Assembly (NCBI RefSeq): GCF_030269485.1
Contig: NZ_BSTL01000043.1
Coordinates: 1-55,600, forward strand
Length of the DNA stretch: 55,600 nucleotides
Direction: 5' to 3'
DNA from: Actinoplanes sp. NBRC 103695
GTDB taxonomy: Bacteria > Actinomycetota > Actinomycetes > Mycobacteriales > Micromonosporaceae
Each line of letters begins with the position of its first letter. The stretch's first letter is position 1. The position numbers and the translations under genes are program-made. The notes below the pieces were generated by a model. It was not told the origin of the DNA and searched no databases. It worked only from the letters and a program-made list of their open reading frames with translations. Shown one piece after another: positions 9,481 to 17,518 of this stretch.

Positions 9481-10722
9481 ATGCATCAGTCCTTACGCCA
9501 ACGACTGGCCGGTCTGGTCCCGGAGACTGGTCCGCAACGGGTGCTTGCGGTCTCGAACTTCGTCTACACCGTGGGCAGCGGCGTCTATCTGACCGCCGGG
9601 GTGTTGTTCTTCACCGAGGCGATGCGGTTGCCAGCCGCTCAGGTCGGGGTGGGGCTGGGCATCGCCGGGGTGGCCGCGCTGGTCGTTGGGATCGCGGTCG
9701 GGCACCTCGCCGACCGGCGCGGCGGGCGGGGCGTCTACGTCGGCACGCTGGTCGTGCAGGCGGTCGCCACGGCGGCGTTCGTGCTGGCCGACAGCTTCTG
9801 GCTGTTCGTGGTGGCGGTGTGCGCGGCGATGGGGGCGAAGGCGGCCGGGCTGGCGGCGCGCAGCCCGCTGATCCGGCACTTCGGCGGGGACCGGCCGCAG
9901 CAGTTCCGGGCCTATCTGCGATCGGTGACCAACGTCGGTGTCTCGCTGGGCGCGCTGGCCGCCGGGTGGGCCGTGCAGGTCGGATCGCTCACGGCGTACC
10001 AGATGATGGTCCTCGGCAATGCGATCGCGTTCGTCGCGGCGGCGGCCGTGCTGGTACGCCTGCCCGCGGTCCCGCCGCTGCCGATCGCCGGGGGCCCGCG
10101 GTGGAGCGCCCTGCGGGATCGGCCCTATCTGCTGCTCACGCTGCTCGACGGCGTGATGGCGATCCAGTTCAAGGTGCTGACGGTGGCGATCCCGCTGTGG
10201 CTGATCGGCTCGACCGAGGCGCCGCGCTGGCTCGTCGGCGGGACGATGGTGCTGGCCACGGTGATCGTGGTGGTGTTCCAGGTGCCGGCCAGCCGGGCGA
10301 TCGACTCGCCGGTGGCCGGTGGCCGGGCCTATCGGCGGGCCGGTGTCGCGTTCTTGATCTCCTGCTCGCTGGTGGGGCTGGCCGCCGGGGTCCCGGCCGG
10401 GGTGGCGGCGACCCTGGTGCTGGCCGGCGTGGTGGTCCACACGGTGGGGGAGTTGTGGCACGCGGCGGCCGGTTTCGAGGTGTCCTTCGCGCTCGCACCG
10501 GTGCATGCCACCGGCCAGTATTTGGGCGTCTTCGGTCTCGGCGCCGGGCTGTCGGAGGCGTTCGGGCCGGGGCTGTTGATCGCGTTGTGCATCACGTGGG
10601 GGCGGCCGGGCTGGTTCGTGGTAGGGGTGATGTTCGCGTTGACCGGCCTGGCTGCGCCGGCGGCGGTGCGGTGGGCGGAGAGCCGTCAGCCGCAGCCAGG
10701 CGTGGTCGTCACTGCTGGGTGA
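9481..10722 (+). CDS. Major facilitator superfamily transporter
   Basis: A 413-residue integral membrane protein with about 12 hydrophobic segments and the MFS loop 2-3 motif (GHLADRRGGR, residues ~74-83). It resembles drug/proton antiporters, but the substrate cannot be told. Start ATG 9481 has little Shine-Dalgarno sequence, and a TAAGTT hexamer lies 13 bp upstream, so a short or leaderless transcript is possible. Its last 14 bases overlap the end of the convergent NikE-like gene. No Nur-type box was seen upstream, so it may not belong to the metal regulon. Confidence 0.82.
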   Translation: MHQSLRQRLAGLVPETGPQRVLAVSNFVYTVGSGVYLTAGVLFFTEAMRLPAAQVGVGLGIAGVAALVVGIAVGHLADRRGGRGVYVGTLVVQAVATAAFVLADSFWLFVVAVCAAMGAKAAGLAARSPLIRHFGGDRPQQFRAYLRSVTNVGVSLGALAAGWAVQVGSLTAYQMMVLGNAIAFVAAAAVLVRLPAVPPLPIAGGPRWSALRDRPYLLLTLLDGVMAIQFKVLTVAIPLWLIGSTEAPRWLVGGTMVLATVIVVVFQVPASRAIDSPVAGGRAYRRAGVAFLISCSLVGLAAGVPAGVAATLVLAGVVVHTVGELWHAAAGFEVSFALAPVHATGQYLGVFGLGAGLSEAFGPGLLIALCITWGRPGWFVVGVMFALTGLAAPAAVRWAESRQPQPGVVVTAG

Positions 10723-11353
10723 TCGAGGCCACGCGGTCGGCCCAGCGGGTCAGCAGGGTGGTGTCGTGGGAGACGAGCAGTACCCCCATCTCGCGCTGGT
10801 GTTGTTCGTCGGTGATGACGGCGGCGACGTGGGCCTGGGTGGAGGCGTCGAGCATGGTGGTGGCTTCGTCGCAGAGCAGGTAGGCGGGGCGGTGCACGAG
10901 GGCGCGGGCGAGGCAGGCGCGTTGCAGCTGGCCGTCGCTGACCGCGTGCGGGCGCCGGCCGAGCAGGTCGGCGGTGAGGCCGACGCGGTCGGCGAGCTCG
11001 GCGACCCTTTGCTCGTGCGGCTGCCTGGTTGCGCGGAGTGGTTCGGCGATGATGTCGGTGAGGGTCAGCCGTGGGTCGCTGGCCGCGCGGGGGCTTTGAA
11101 ACAGGACCCCGATTTGGGTACGCCTTGAGGATGGCACCCGGTGCCGGATGTCGTCGATCTGGGTTCCGTCGAGGGTGACGTGCCCGGCGTCCGGCCGGTG
11201 GAGCAGGGCCAGGACGCGGACGAGTGTGGACTTGCCGCTGCCGGAGGGCCCTCGTAGCCCGACTGTCTCGCCGGGCTCGATGGTGATGGTCACGTCGTGC
11301 AGGACCTGCTGTCCGCGATAGCCGGCGCTGACGCCGTGGGCGGTGAGGCTCAT
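10709..11353 (-). CDS. Nickel/oligopeptide ABC transporter ATPase (NikE-like)
   Basis: A 214-residue ATP-binding subunit of the peptide/nickel family and last gene of a five-gene importer operon. Walker A is GPSGSGKST. The family signature is degenerate (AVSDGQLQRACLARAL instead of LSGGQ.QR), followed by Walker B LLCDEATT and the H-loop in LLVSHD. It would pair with the upstream ATPase to energise the two permeases. ATG 11353 overlaps the upstream TGA (ATGA), indicating coupled translation. The nickel assignment comes from the Nur-type box before the operon and the local genes, not from this subunit. Confidence 0.82.
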   Translation of the reverse strand: MSLTAHGVSAGYRGQQVLHDVTITIEPGETVGLRGPSGSGKSTLVRVLALLHRPDAGHVTLDGTQIDDIRHRVPSSRRTQIGVLFQSPRAASDPRLTLTDIIAEPLRATRQPHEQRVAELADRVGLTADLLGRRPHAVSDGQLQRACLARALVHRPAYLLCDEATTMLDASTQAHVAAVITDEQHQREMGVLLVSHDTTLLTRWADRVASITQQ

Positions 11354-12258
11354 GAGGTCACCAGCGGATGGTGGCAGGCGACCGGCCCGGTCGGTGGGGT
11401 GGCGCACTGCTGGTCGGCGCGAGGGCAGCGCGGTGCGTAGGCGCATCCGGCGGGCAGGGCGGTGAGCATCGGCGGGTGGCCGGGGATGGCCTGGAAGGCC
11501 CGGTCGGGCAGGGCGTCGAGGAGCGCGGCGGTGTAGGGATGCGCCGCCGTCTTGAAGACGGATGCGGCGGGGCGGTGTTCGACGATGCGGCTGGCGTACA
11601 TGACGGCGACGGTGTCGGCGACGCGTTCGGCGGCGGCCAGGTCGTGGGTGATGAGCAGGACCGCGTCGCCGTTATCGCAGCGGCGGCGCAGGACGTCGAG
11701 GGTGTGGTCGACCAGGGGCCGGTCGAGGCCGGTAGTGGGTTCGTCGGCGATCAGCAGGGGCGGGTCGGAGGCCAGGGCCAGCGCGGTGACGAGGCGCTGG
11801 GCCATGCCGCCGGAGAGCTGGAACGGGTAGCGGTCGAGGTCGGTGTCGTCGAGGCCGGCGTCGGCGGCGATGGCGGTGGCCAGTGCGGCGTCTCGGCCGT
11901 GTTCGCGCAGGGTCTCGGCGAGCAGCGTGCGGCCGGTGCGTACCGGGGTCAGCGCGGTTGCCGGGCTCTGCGGGACCAGGCCGATGCGGCGGCCGCGGAC
12001 CTCTCGGGCGAGTTTCTTCTCTCCGCAGTGGACGAGGTCGATGTCGTCGAGGAACGCGTGGCCGGTGGTGGTGGCGTTGGCCGGGAGCAGGCCGAGGAGG
12101 GCGTGGGCGAGGACGGACTTGCCGCAGCCGGACTCGCCGACTACGGCGAGCAGTTCGCCGCGGCGTACGGAAAGGTTGAGGTCTGTCACGGCCTGGACCA
12201 CCGCGTCGCGCAACCGGAACCGCACGCTCAGGTCCTCGACCCGCAGGAGTGCGTTCAC
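11350..12258 (-). CDS. Nickel/oligopeptide ABC transporter ATPase (NikD-like)
   Basis: A 302-residue ATPase with Walker A GESGCGKS, signature LSGGMAQR, Walker B LLIADEPTT and H-loop LLITHD. The C-terminal extension carries the oligopeptide/nickel ATPase pattern with spaced cysteines (CAYAPRCPRADQQC), a feature of OppD/DppD/NikD proteins. Start GTG 12258 overlaps the permease stop (GTGA), and the gene ends in an ATGA overlap with the NikE-like gene. Longer upstream frames are only read-through of the permease gene. Confidence 0.85.
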   Translation of the reverse strand: MNALLRVEDLSVRFRLRDAVVQAVTDLNLSVRRGELLAVVGESGCGKSVLAHALLGLLPANATTTGHAFLDDIDLVHCGEKKLAREVRGRRIGLVPQSPATALTPVRTGRTLLAETLREHGRDAALATAIAADAGLDDTDLDRYPFQLSGGMAQRLVTALALASDPPLLIADEPTTGLDRPLVDHTLDVLRRRCDNGDAVLLITHDLAAAERVADTVAVMYASRIVEHRPAASVFKTAAHPYTAALLDALPDRAFQAIPGHPPMLTALPAGCAYAPRCPRADQQCATPPTGPVACHHPLVTS

Positions 12259-13073
12259 AGTTCGAGCTCCGCCCGGACGCGCGGATCGAGCCGATCGCGC
12301 CAGCGGGCCGCGAGCGCGGCGATCGCCAGGGTGACGGTGACGATGACCAGACCGGGGACGATGCTGGCCCACCAGGCGCCGGTGAGCAGGGAGCGCTGGC
12401 CGTCGTTGATCATGTTGCCGAGCGACGCCAGGTGGGGTGGCAGGCCGAGGCCGAGGAAGGACAGCGCGGTCTCGTGCCAGACGGCGTGCGGGACCATCAG
12501 CGTGGTCGCGAGGGCGATCTTGGGCAGGACGTGCGGCAGCAGGTGGCGGGTGAGGATGCGAGCTCGGCTGGCGCCGCCGGTGATGGCCGCGTCGATGAAC
12601 GGCCGGGTGCGCAGGGACAGTAGTTCGCCGCGGACGATGCGCGCCGTGGAGAGCCAGTGGGTCAGGGCGACGGAGAGGACGACCGCGCCGAGGCTGGGGC
12701 GCAGCATGGCGACGATGAAGATGCCGAGCAGCAGGTGGGGCAGCGCGGCGATGGTGTCGATGACGCGCATCAGGATGCGGTCGGTCCAGCCGCCGAGCAG
12801 CCCCGCGACGCCGCCGATCAGGCCGCCCAGGACGGTGGCGACGAGCGCGGCGACGACGCCGACGAGCAGGGAGACGCGCAGGCCGTAGAGGCTGCGATGC
12901 AGTACGTCGCGGCCCAGGTCGTCGGTGCCGCCGGGGTCCGTCAGGCTGGGTGCTTGGCTGATGTTGTCGAGCGCGACGGCGCTCTGATCCAAGGGCCAGA
13001 TGACGGGTACGAGCAGACAGGCGGCCACCGCGAGGCCGATCACGGCGGCCGGCGTGACGTCTCTCTTATCCAT
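12255..13073 (-). CDS. ABC transporter permease (NikC/DppC-like)
   Basis: A 272-residue inner-membrane permease with an N-terminal hydrophobic anchor, the GTDDLGRDVLHRSLYGLRVSL motif typical of DppC/NikC, five further membrane segments and an EAA-type loop (GGASRARILTRHLLPHV). It forms the channel with the NikB-like protein. ATG 13073 overlaps the end of the upstream permease by 8 bp. Family membership is clear; the substrate (nickel or a nickel complex) is inferred from the operon's regulatory site. Confidence 0.87.
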   Translation of the reverse strand: MDKRDVTPAAVIGLAVAACLLVPVIWPLDQSAVALDNISQAPSLTDPGGTDDLGRDVLHRSLYGLRVSLLVGVVAALVATVLGGLIGGVAGLLGGWTDRILMRVIDTIAALPHLLLGIFIVAMLRPSLGAVVLSVALTHWLSTARIVRGELLSLRTRPFIDAAITGGASRARILTRHLLPHVLPKIALATTLMVPHAVWHETALSFLGLGLPPHLASLGNMINDGQRSLLTGAWWASIVPGLVIVTVTLAIAALAARWRDRLDPRVRAELEL

Positions 13074-14031
13074 CGACGCGCACCCTCGGGTCGGCGGCCG
13101 TGTAGGCGATGTCGGTGAGCAGGTTGGCGGCGAGGACGACGGCCGTGGTGATCAGGGTGATCGCCGCCAGCAGCGGGAAGTCCGACCCGAGGGCCGCTTG
13201 GACGCTGACCGCCCCGAGGCCGGGCAGTGAGAACACGGTTTCCACGAGGACGGATCCGCCGACCAGTTCGGGCAGGTGAGTGCCGATCAGGGTGAGGAAC
13301 GGCAGCAGCGCCGTCCGCAACGCGTGTCCGAACAGGACGGTCCGGCCCCTCAATCCCCGGGCGCGGGCAGCGAGCACATGGTCCTCCAGCAGGCTCTCGG
13401 CCACCGCGTCCCGCACGAACAGCAGGAACCAGGGCGCCTGCGAGATCGCCAGCACGGTCACCGGGAGCGCCAGATGGTGGGCGACGTCGCTGAGGGTGGT
13501 CGTGGTGGCGGTGATGTCGGTCAGGCCGCCGGCCGGGAACCAGCCCAGGGCCAGGGCGAGGACGGCGATCGCGGCGAGCGCCAGCCAGAAGACGGGCATC
13601 GACTCGACGGCGTAGGCCGCCGCGCGCAGGCCGCGGTCGAGCAGGCCGCCGCGGCGGTAGGCGGCGATCGTCCCCAGCAGCAGGCTGGTCAGCAGGACCA
13701 CGAGCAGCGTGAGCCCGATCAGGAGCAGGGTCCAACCGGCCCGGGCGGCGATGACGTCGCCGACCGGTTGGTGGCGGGAGGTGGACCAGCCGAGGTCGCC
13801 GCCGATCAGGTTGGTGAGCCAGCGGAGGTACTGGATCGGCAGCGGGTCGTCGACGCCCCAGTTGGCGCGGATCTGAGCCAGGTTCTCCTCGCTGGCGGTG
13901 GAGACGGCGCCGCCGGCGTATTGCAGGGCTGGGTCGATGGGGGAGGCGGCGCCGAGCAGGAACATGCCGAAGCTGGTGGCGAGCAGGACCGGCAGAGCGA
14001 CGGCGAGCCGTCTGCGGATCAGCCTGATCAC
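13066..14031 (-). CDS. ABC transporter permease (NikB/DppB-like)
   Basis: A 321-residue permease of the DppB/NikB family: first membrane segment within residues ~8-25, a periplasmic region with NWGVDDPLPIQYLRWL, then five membrane helices with an EAA-like loop (ARARGLRGRTVLFGHAL). Start GTG 14031 overlaps the stop of the binding-protein gene (GTGA), so longer upstream frames are read-through. It would pair with the NikC-like permease encoded next. Confidence 0.86.
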   Translation of the reverse strand: MIRLIRRRLAVALPVLLATSFGMFLLGAASPIDPALQYAGGAVSTASEENLAQIRANWGVDDPLPIQYLRWLTNLIGGDLGWSTSRHQPVGDVIAARAGWTLLLIGLTLLVVLLTSLLLGTIAAYRRGGLLDRGLRAAAYAVESMPVFWLALAAIAVLALALGWFPAGGLTDITATTTTLSDVAHHLALPVTVLAISQAPWFLLFVRDAVAESLLEDHVLAARARGLRGRTVLFGHALRTALLPFLTLIGTHLPELVGGSVLVETVFSLPGLGAVSVQAALGSDFPLLAAITLITTAVVLAANLLTDIAYTAADPRVRVDG

Positions 14032-15602
14032 CTCTTGGTCCAGGTGTGGACGTTCCACCAGAGACTGTTCTCGACACCGTGCTCGTGCGCCTCGACCCGC
14101 GGTGTCACGCCGGTGATGCCGTTGCGGACGACGTAGGTGTGCTGCAGGTAGGTGAGGAACACCCACGGGACGTCGGTGGCGAGCTGCTTCTGGAAGGTGG
14201 CGTAGGCCTGCTTGCGGGTGGCTTCGTCGGCGTGGTCGCGGCCGTCCTGCAGGGCCTTGTCGGCGACCGGCGAGTTGTAGTGGCCCGGGTTGTAGGAGGC
14301 CTCGCCGGCGAACTGCGAGCCGAACAGCTTGTAGGAGATGAAGTCCGGGTCGTAGGGGGTGCCCCAGCCCATGATCAGCGCGTCGGCTTTCATGCGCGGG
14401 CGGATCGCGTCCCAGGTCAGGCCATCGAGCTTGATCTCGATGCCGGCCTTCTTGGCGTCGGCGACCACGGCGAGGGCGAGTTCCTTGCGGAGGCTGTCGC
14501 CGGCCGGGTACATCAGCGTGAACGCCGCGCGTTGGCTGCCCTTGGCCCGGATGCCGTCCCCGTCCGGCGCCCACCCGGCCGCGTCGAGCAGTTGCCCGGC
14601 CTCGGCGGTGTCGGCGGCGGTGTTTCCCGCGACGGACGGCTCGGCGAAGGGCGAGTTCGGGGGTACCGGTCCGAAGGCGGGTTCGCCGGCGCCGCCGAGG
14701 ACGCCCTTGACCATGGCGCCGCGGTCGACGGCGACGTTGAGGGCCTGGCGGATGGCGGTGTCGCCGGTGACCGGCCGGCCGAACGGCAGCATCATGCCGC
14801 GGTAGTCGGCCGACGGAACCCGCTGCACGGTGAACCCGGCGAACGTGGTGGCCAGCTTGGGAGCGAGCTCGGCGGCGTCGAACTCTCCGGCGCGGGCCCG
14901 CTGGGCGCGGACGTTGTCGTCGTCGACGAAGGCGACGATGACGCCGCTGTTGGCCGGCTTGCCGCCGTGGTAGGTGTCGTTGGCAGCCAACACGAGCCGG
15001 TCGCCCGGGGTCCAGGAGGTCACCTTGTAGGGGCCGGTGCCGACCGGCTTCTGGTTGAAGCCGGCCTTGTTGATGTCTTGGCCCTGCAGCGCCTTGGCCG
15101 GGACGATGCCGAGGGTGAGGCGTTGCAGGAACGGCGCGTAGGCGTACTTGAGGGTGAAGACCACGGTGGACGCGTCGGTGGCCTCGACCTTGGTGAGCAT
15201 GTCCAGGTCGGAGCGCAGGACCGAGTCGACCTTGGGGTCGAGCACCGAGCGGTAGGTGAACGCGACGTCCTCGGCGGTCAGCGCTGTGCCGTTGTGGAAG
15301 GTCACCCCGGGCCGCAGCTTCGCAGTGACGGTACGCCCGTCGGTGGAGACGGCCGGGAGCTCCGCCGCCAGCGCGGGGACGAGGTTGTTCTGCCCGTCCC
15401 GGCTGACCAGGCCGTCGAAGATCAGGGAGGCGCCGTCGACGCCGAAACCGAGCACCGGGTTGAGGGTGTCCGGCTCCCCGCCGGTGGCGAGCACGATCGG
15501 GTCACTGGCGGTGGGGGTGCGCTCGGCGGTGGAGGGATCGGAGCATGCGCCCAGCACCAGCGCGGTGGCAGCGAAGGCAGCGAGCAGACGTCGAGTGGGC
15601 AT
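14028..15602 (-). CDS. Extracellular solute-binding lipoprotein, family 5 (NikA-like)
   Basis: A 524-residue lipoprotein with a positively charged signal peptide and lipobox LVLGAC (Cys at residue 20). It is a family 5 binding protein: GGEPDTLNPV near the N-terminus, then LRPGVTFHNGTALTAEDVAFTY and the GTGPYKVTSW hinge segment. It heads the operon binding protein-permease-permease-ATPase-ATPase. Start ATG 15602 follows no strong ribosome-binding site; upstream in-frame codons lie in the promoter. A Nur-type box lies 48 bp upstream. The Streptomyces nikABCDE operon has the same order and the same kind of box (known). Nickel as substrate is inferred. Confidence 0.85.
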   Translation of the reverse strand: MPTRRLLAAFAATALVLGACSDPSTAERTPTASDPIVLATGGEPDTLNPVLGFGVDGASLIFDGLVSRDGQNNLVPALAAELPAVSTDGRTVTAKLRPGVTFHNGTALTAEDVAFTYRSVLDPKVDSVLRSDLDMLTKVEATDASTVVFTLKYAYAPFLQRLTLGIVPAKALQGQDINKAGFNQKPVGTGPYKVTSWTPGDRLVLAANDTYHGGKPANSGVIVAFVDDDNVRAQRARAGEFDAAELAPKLATTFAGFTVQRVPSADYRGMMLPFGRPVTGDTAIRQALNVAVDRGAMVKGVLGGAGEPAFGPVPPNSPFAEPSVAGNTAADTAEAGQLLDAAGWAPDGDGIRAKGSQRAAFTLMYPAGDSLRKELALAVVADAKKAGIEIKLDGLTWDAIRPRMKADALIMGWGTPYDPDFISYKLFGSQFAGEASYNPGHYNSPVADKALQDGRDHADEATRKQAYATFQKQLATDVPWVFLTYLQHTYVVRNGITGVTPRVEAHEHGVENSLWWNVHTWTKR

Positions 15603-15650
15603 CGAGGACAACCTCACGCTCGGCGGATCATTGTCGCCATGCTCTACCAC

Positions 15651-15667
15651 CTGCACATCGATGGCAA
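15651..15667. promoter_or_regulatory. Nur-type box A, before NikA-like operon
   Basis: CTGCAC-ATCGA-TGGCAA, 48 bp before ATG 15602 of the leftward importer operon. The 6-5-6 geometry matches the Streptomyces Nur box TTGCAA-N5-TTGCAA. It is nearly identical to box G (26802-26818), differing at one position of the 17. Confidence 0.75.
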
Positions 15668-15858
15668 TAACTGGGTGACGAAGATTGCACTCTGCGTGGC
15701 GATCGGCCGATGATGATGCAGAAGGCGCCCGGCGGCGTGGATCATCGCGGTGCCGGGCGCCCCTACGGTGGCGCGAGTTTGTCGACGACGCGCCGTCGCC
15801 TCGGAGATCGGGTCACGGCCAAGCAACACTCACCCGAGGCGTTGCCATCATTTCGTAT

Positions 15859-15875
15859 CTGCAAGCTCTTTGCAA
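15859..15875. promoter_or_regulatory. Nur-type box B, before GNAT gene
   Basis: CTGCAA-GCTCT-TTGCAA, the closest match to the published Nur consensus in this window. It abuts TAAGGT (15876-15881), which reads as an actinobacterial -10 (TANNNT) only 6 bp before ATG 15888. That suggests a leaderless transcript with a repressor site overlapping the promoter. Confidence 0.8.
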
Positions 15876-15887
15876 TAAGGTTCGCCC

Positions 15888-16394
15888 ATGAGGACGTTGA
15901 GGGGCCTTGAGGTGCTGGAAGTCGCCGACCAGCTTGCCGAGGTCTATGCCGAGGTGTTCGGGGCCGAGCCGTGGAACGAGGGCCCCGACGACGTGGCCGC
16001 GTTCCGGAAGCGGCTCGCCGACGACGTCCGGGAGCCGGACTTCCGGGCCGTCGTCGCGGAAGACGGGTTCGCGTCGGCGTGGCGGACGACGCTGCCGTTG
16101 CCGCAGACCCGGGCGTACCCGAGGGTGGTCGAGCACCTCGGGCCTGAACGGGTGTCGTCGCTGCTGGACGGGGCGCTGGTGGTCGACGAGCTGGCGGTGC
16201 GGCCGGGCGCGCAGGGCACCGGTCTGGGCCGGCGGCTGCTCAAGGAGCTGATCGGCGAGGACCGGGCCTGGCTGCTGACCTCGACCCGGGCGCCGGCCGC
16301 GGTGGCGTTCTACCACCGGATCGGCTGGCAGGAGGTGCCGCCCGAGCCGGGTGTCGAGAGCACGCTCGTGCTGTTCGTCAGCCCATCTGACTGA
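15888..16394 (+). CDS. GNAT-family N-acetyltransferase
   Basis: A 168-residue soluble acetyltransferase. Residues ~98-117 hold motif A for acetyl-CoA binding (VVDELAVRPGAQGTGLGRRLL, with the Q.TG.G core), followed by FYHRIGW, typical of the GNAT motif B/end region. The acceptor substrate is unknown. Start ATG 15888 has no clear Shine-Dalgarno and lies just after a -10-like TAAGGT fused to a near-perfect Nur-type box, so it may be leaderless and metal-regulated. Its last 17 bases overlap the end of the convergent MarR-like gene. Confidence 0.82.
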   Translation: MRTLRGLEVLEVADQLAEVYAEVFGAEPWNEGPDDVAAFRKRLADDVREPDFRAVVAEDGFASAWRTTLPLPQTRAYPRVVEHLGPERVSSLLDGALVVDELAVRPGAQGTGLGRRLLKELIGEDRAWLLTSTRAPAAVAFYHRIGWQEVPPEPGVESTLVLFVSPSD

Positions 16395-16803
16395 GTGCGT
16401 CGAGCACTCGCCGCGCTGCCGTCACGTCCTGCGCGCCGAGCCGGTCCATCAGGCGACGGTCCTGGTCGGCGGCGAGCTGGTCGTCGGTGTGCAGTGCGGC
16501 CCGCCCGGCGTCGGTGATGCGGGCGACGCGGCGGCGCAGGTCGCCGGGCCGCCCGAGCCGGCGTACGTAGTCGCGCGCTTCGAGCAGTCCGAGAAGGCGT
16601 GACGTCTCCATCAGCGGCAGTCCGAGGCGGTCACCGAGGGCGCTCATGGTGGTCTCCTGATCAGCCACGGCACGCAGCACCGGGATCAGGCTGCCGTCGA
16701 TGCCCGGATAGCCCGCCGCCGCGAGGTGCTCTTGGCGGCGCCGCTCGGAGGCGGCCTCCGCCGTACGGAGCAGGGCGGCGATCGGGCGGTCGTCGTCGGC
16801 CAT
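16378..16803 (-). CDS. MarR-like winged-helix regulator
   Basis: A 141-residue DNA-binding protein. The central part reads as a MarR winged helix: MSALGDRLGLPLMETSRLLGLLEARDYVRR (recognition helix) followed by a wing with R-RVARITDAGRAAL. It is last in the def-tsaD-ureG unit, 4 nt after ureG. Target and ligand are unknown; its position suggests a role in the metal response or control of the neighbouring GNAT gene. Confidence 0.72.
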   Translation of the reverse strand: MADDDRPIAALLRTAEAASERRRQEHLAAAGYPGIDGSLIPVLRAVADQETTMSALGDRLGLPLMETSRLLGLLEARDYVRRLGRPGDLRRRVARITDAGRAALHTDDQLAADQDRRLMDRLGAQDVTAARRVLDALSQMG

Positions 16804-16807
16804 GAGC

Positions 16808-17512
16808 TCAGGCGACTCCTGCGGCGGTCACCAGACCGCGGATCCAGTCGGCGACCGGGGTGGCGGCGCGGTCCTCGACCAGGGACAGGAAGGCCGTGGG
16901 CAGGTCGCCGCGGCGGGCGCGGGCGTCGCGGTCCATCACGCTCAGGTCGGCGCCGACCAGGGGCGCCAGGTCGGTCTTGTTGATCACGAGGAGGTCGGCG
17001 GTGGTGACGCCGGGGCCGCCCTTGCGCGGGACCTTGTCGCCACCGGCCACGTCGACGACGAAGATCTGGTGATCGATCAGGCCCTTGCTGAACGTCGCGG
17101 TCAGGTTGTCGCCGCCGCTCTCCACCAGCACCAGGTCGAGCGGGCCGAGGGCGTCCTCGAGGTCCTCGACGGCGTCGAGGTTGGCTGAGATGTCGTCGCG
17201 GATCGCGGTGTGCGGGCAGCAGCCGGTCTCGACGGCGCGGATGCGTTCGGCGGGCAGCACGCCGTTGCGGAGCAGGAAGTCGGCGTCCTCCGTGGTGTAG
17301 ATGTCGTTGGTCACCACCGCCAGGCGAAGCTCGTCGCCGAGCGCCCGGCACAGGGCCGCGACCAGGGCGGTCTTGCCGGAACCGACCGGGCCGCCGATGC
17401 CGATGCGCAGTGCCCGCGGTCCGCCGGACAGCGGGGTGTGCGGGTCCACGCCCGGGTCGGGGTGGGTGTGCGGCACCTCGTCCGGGCCGTGCTCGTGCGG
17501 GTGATCAGACAT
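16808..17512 (-). CDS. ureG: Urease-accessory-type nickel GTPase UreG
   Basis: A 234-residue SIMIBI GTPase. It has an N-terminal His-rich tail (six His in the first 25 residues), Walker A GGPVGSGKT (40-48), the nickel-binding CPH motif (C99-P-H101), an ESGGDNL switch, VDVAGGDKVPRKGGPG and the NKTDLA guanine-recognition motif. In urease maturation UreG delivers nickel with UreE/F/H. No urease structural or other accessory gene lies in this window, so it may serve a urease elsewhere or act as a general nickel chaperone. It starts 6 nt after tsaD, in the def-tsaD-ureG-marR unit behind a weak Nur-type box. Confidence 0.93.
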   Translation of the reverse strand: MSDHPHEHGPDEVPHTHPDPGVDPHTPLSGGPRALRIGIGGPVGSGKTALVAALCRALGDELRLAVVTNDIYTTEDADFLLRNGVLPAERIRAVETGCCPHTAIRDDISANLDAVEDLEDALGPLDLVLVESGGDNLTATFSKGLIDHQIFVVDVAGGDKVPRKGGPGVTTADLLVINKTDLAPLVGADLSVMDRDARARRGDLPTAFLSLVEDRAATPVADWIRGLVTAAGVA

Positions 17513-17518
17513 CGAGGG

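Noticed and set aside
14046..15713. Long plus-strand open frame (555 codons) opposite the NikA-like gene
   Set aside because: It is a GC-rich shadow of the binding-protein gene: low-complexity Gly/Val/Arg composition, no domain, and the minus-strand protein is clearly a lipoprotein with conserved motifs.
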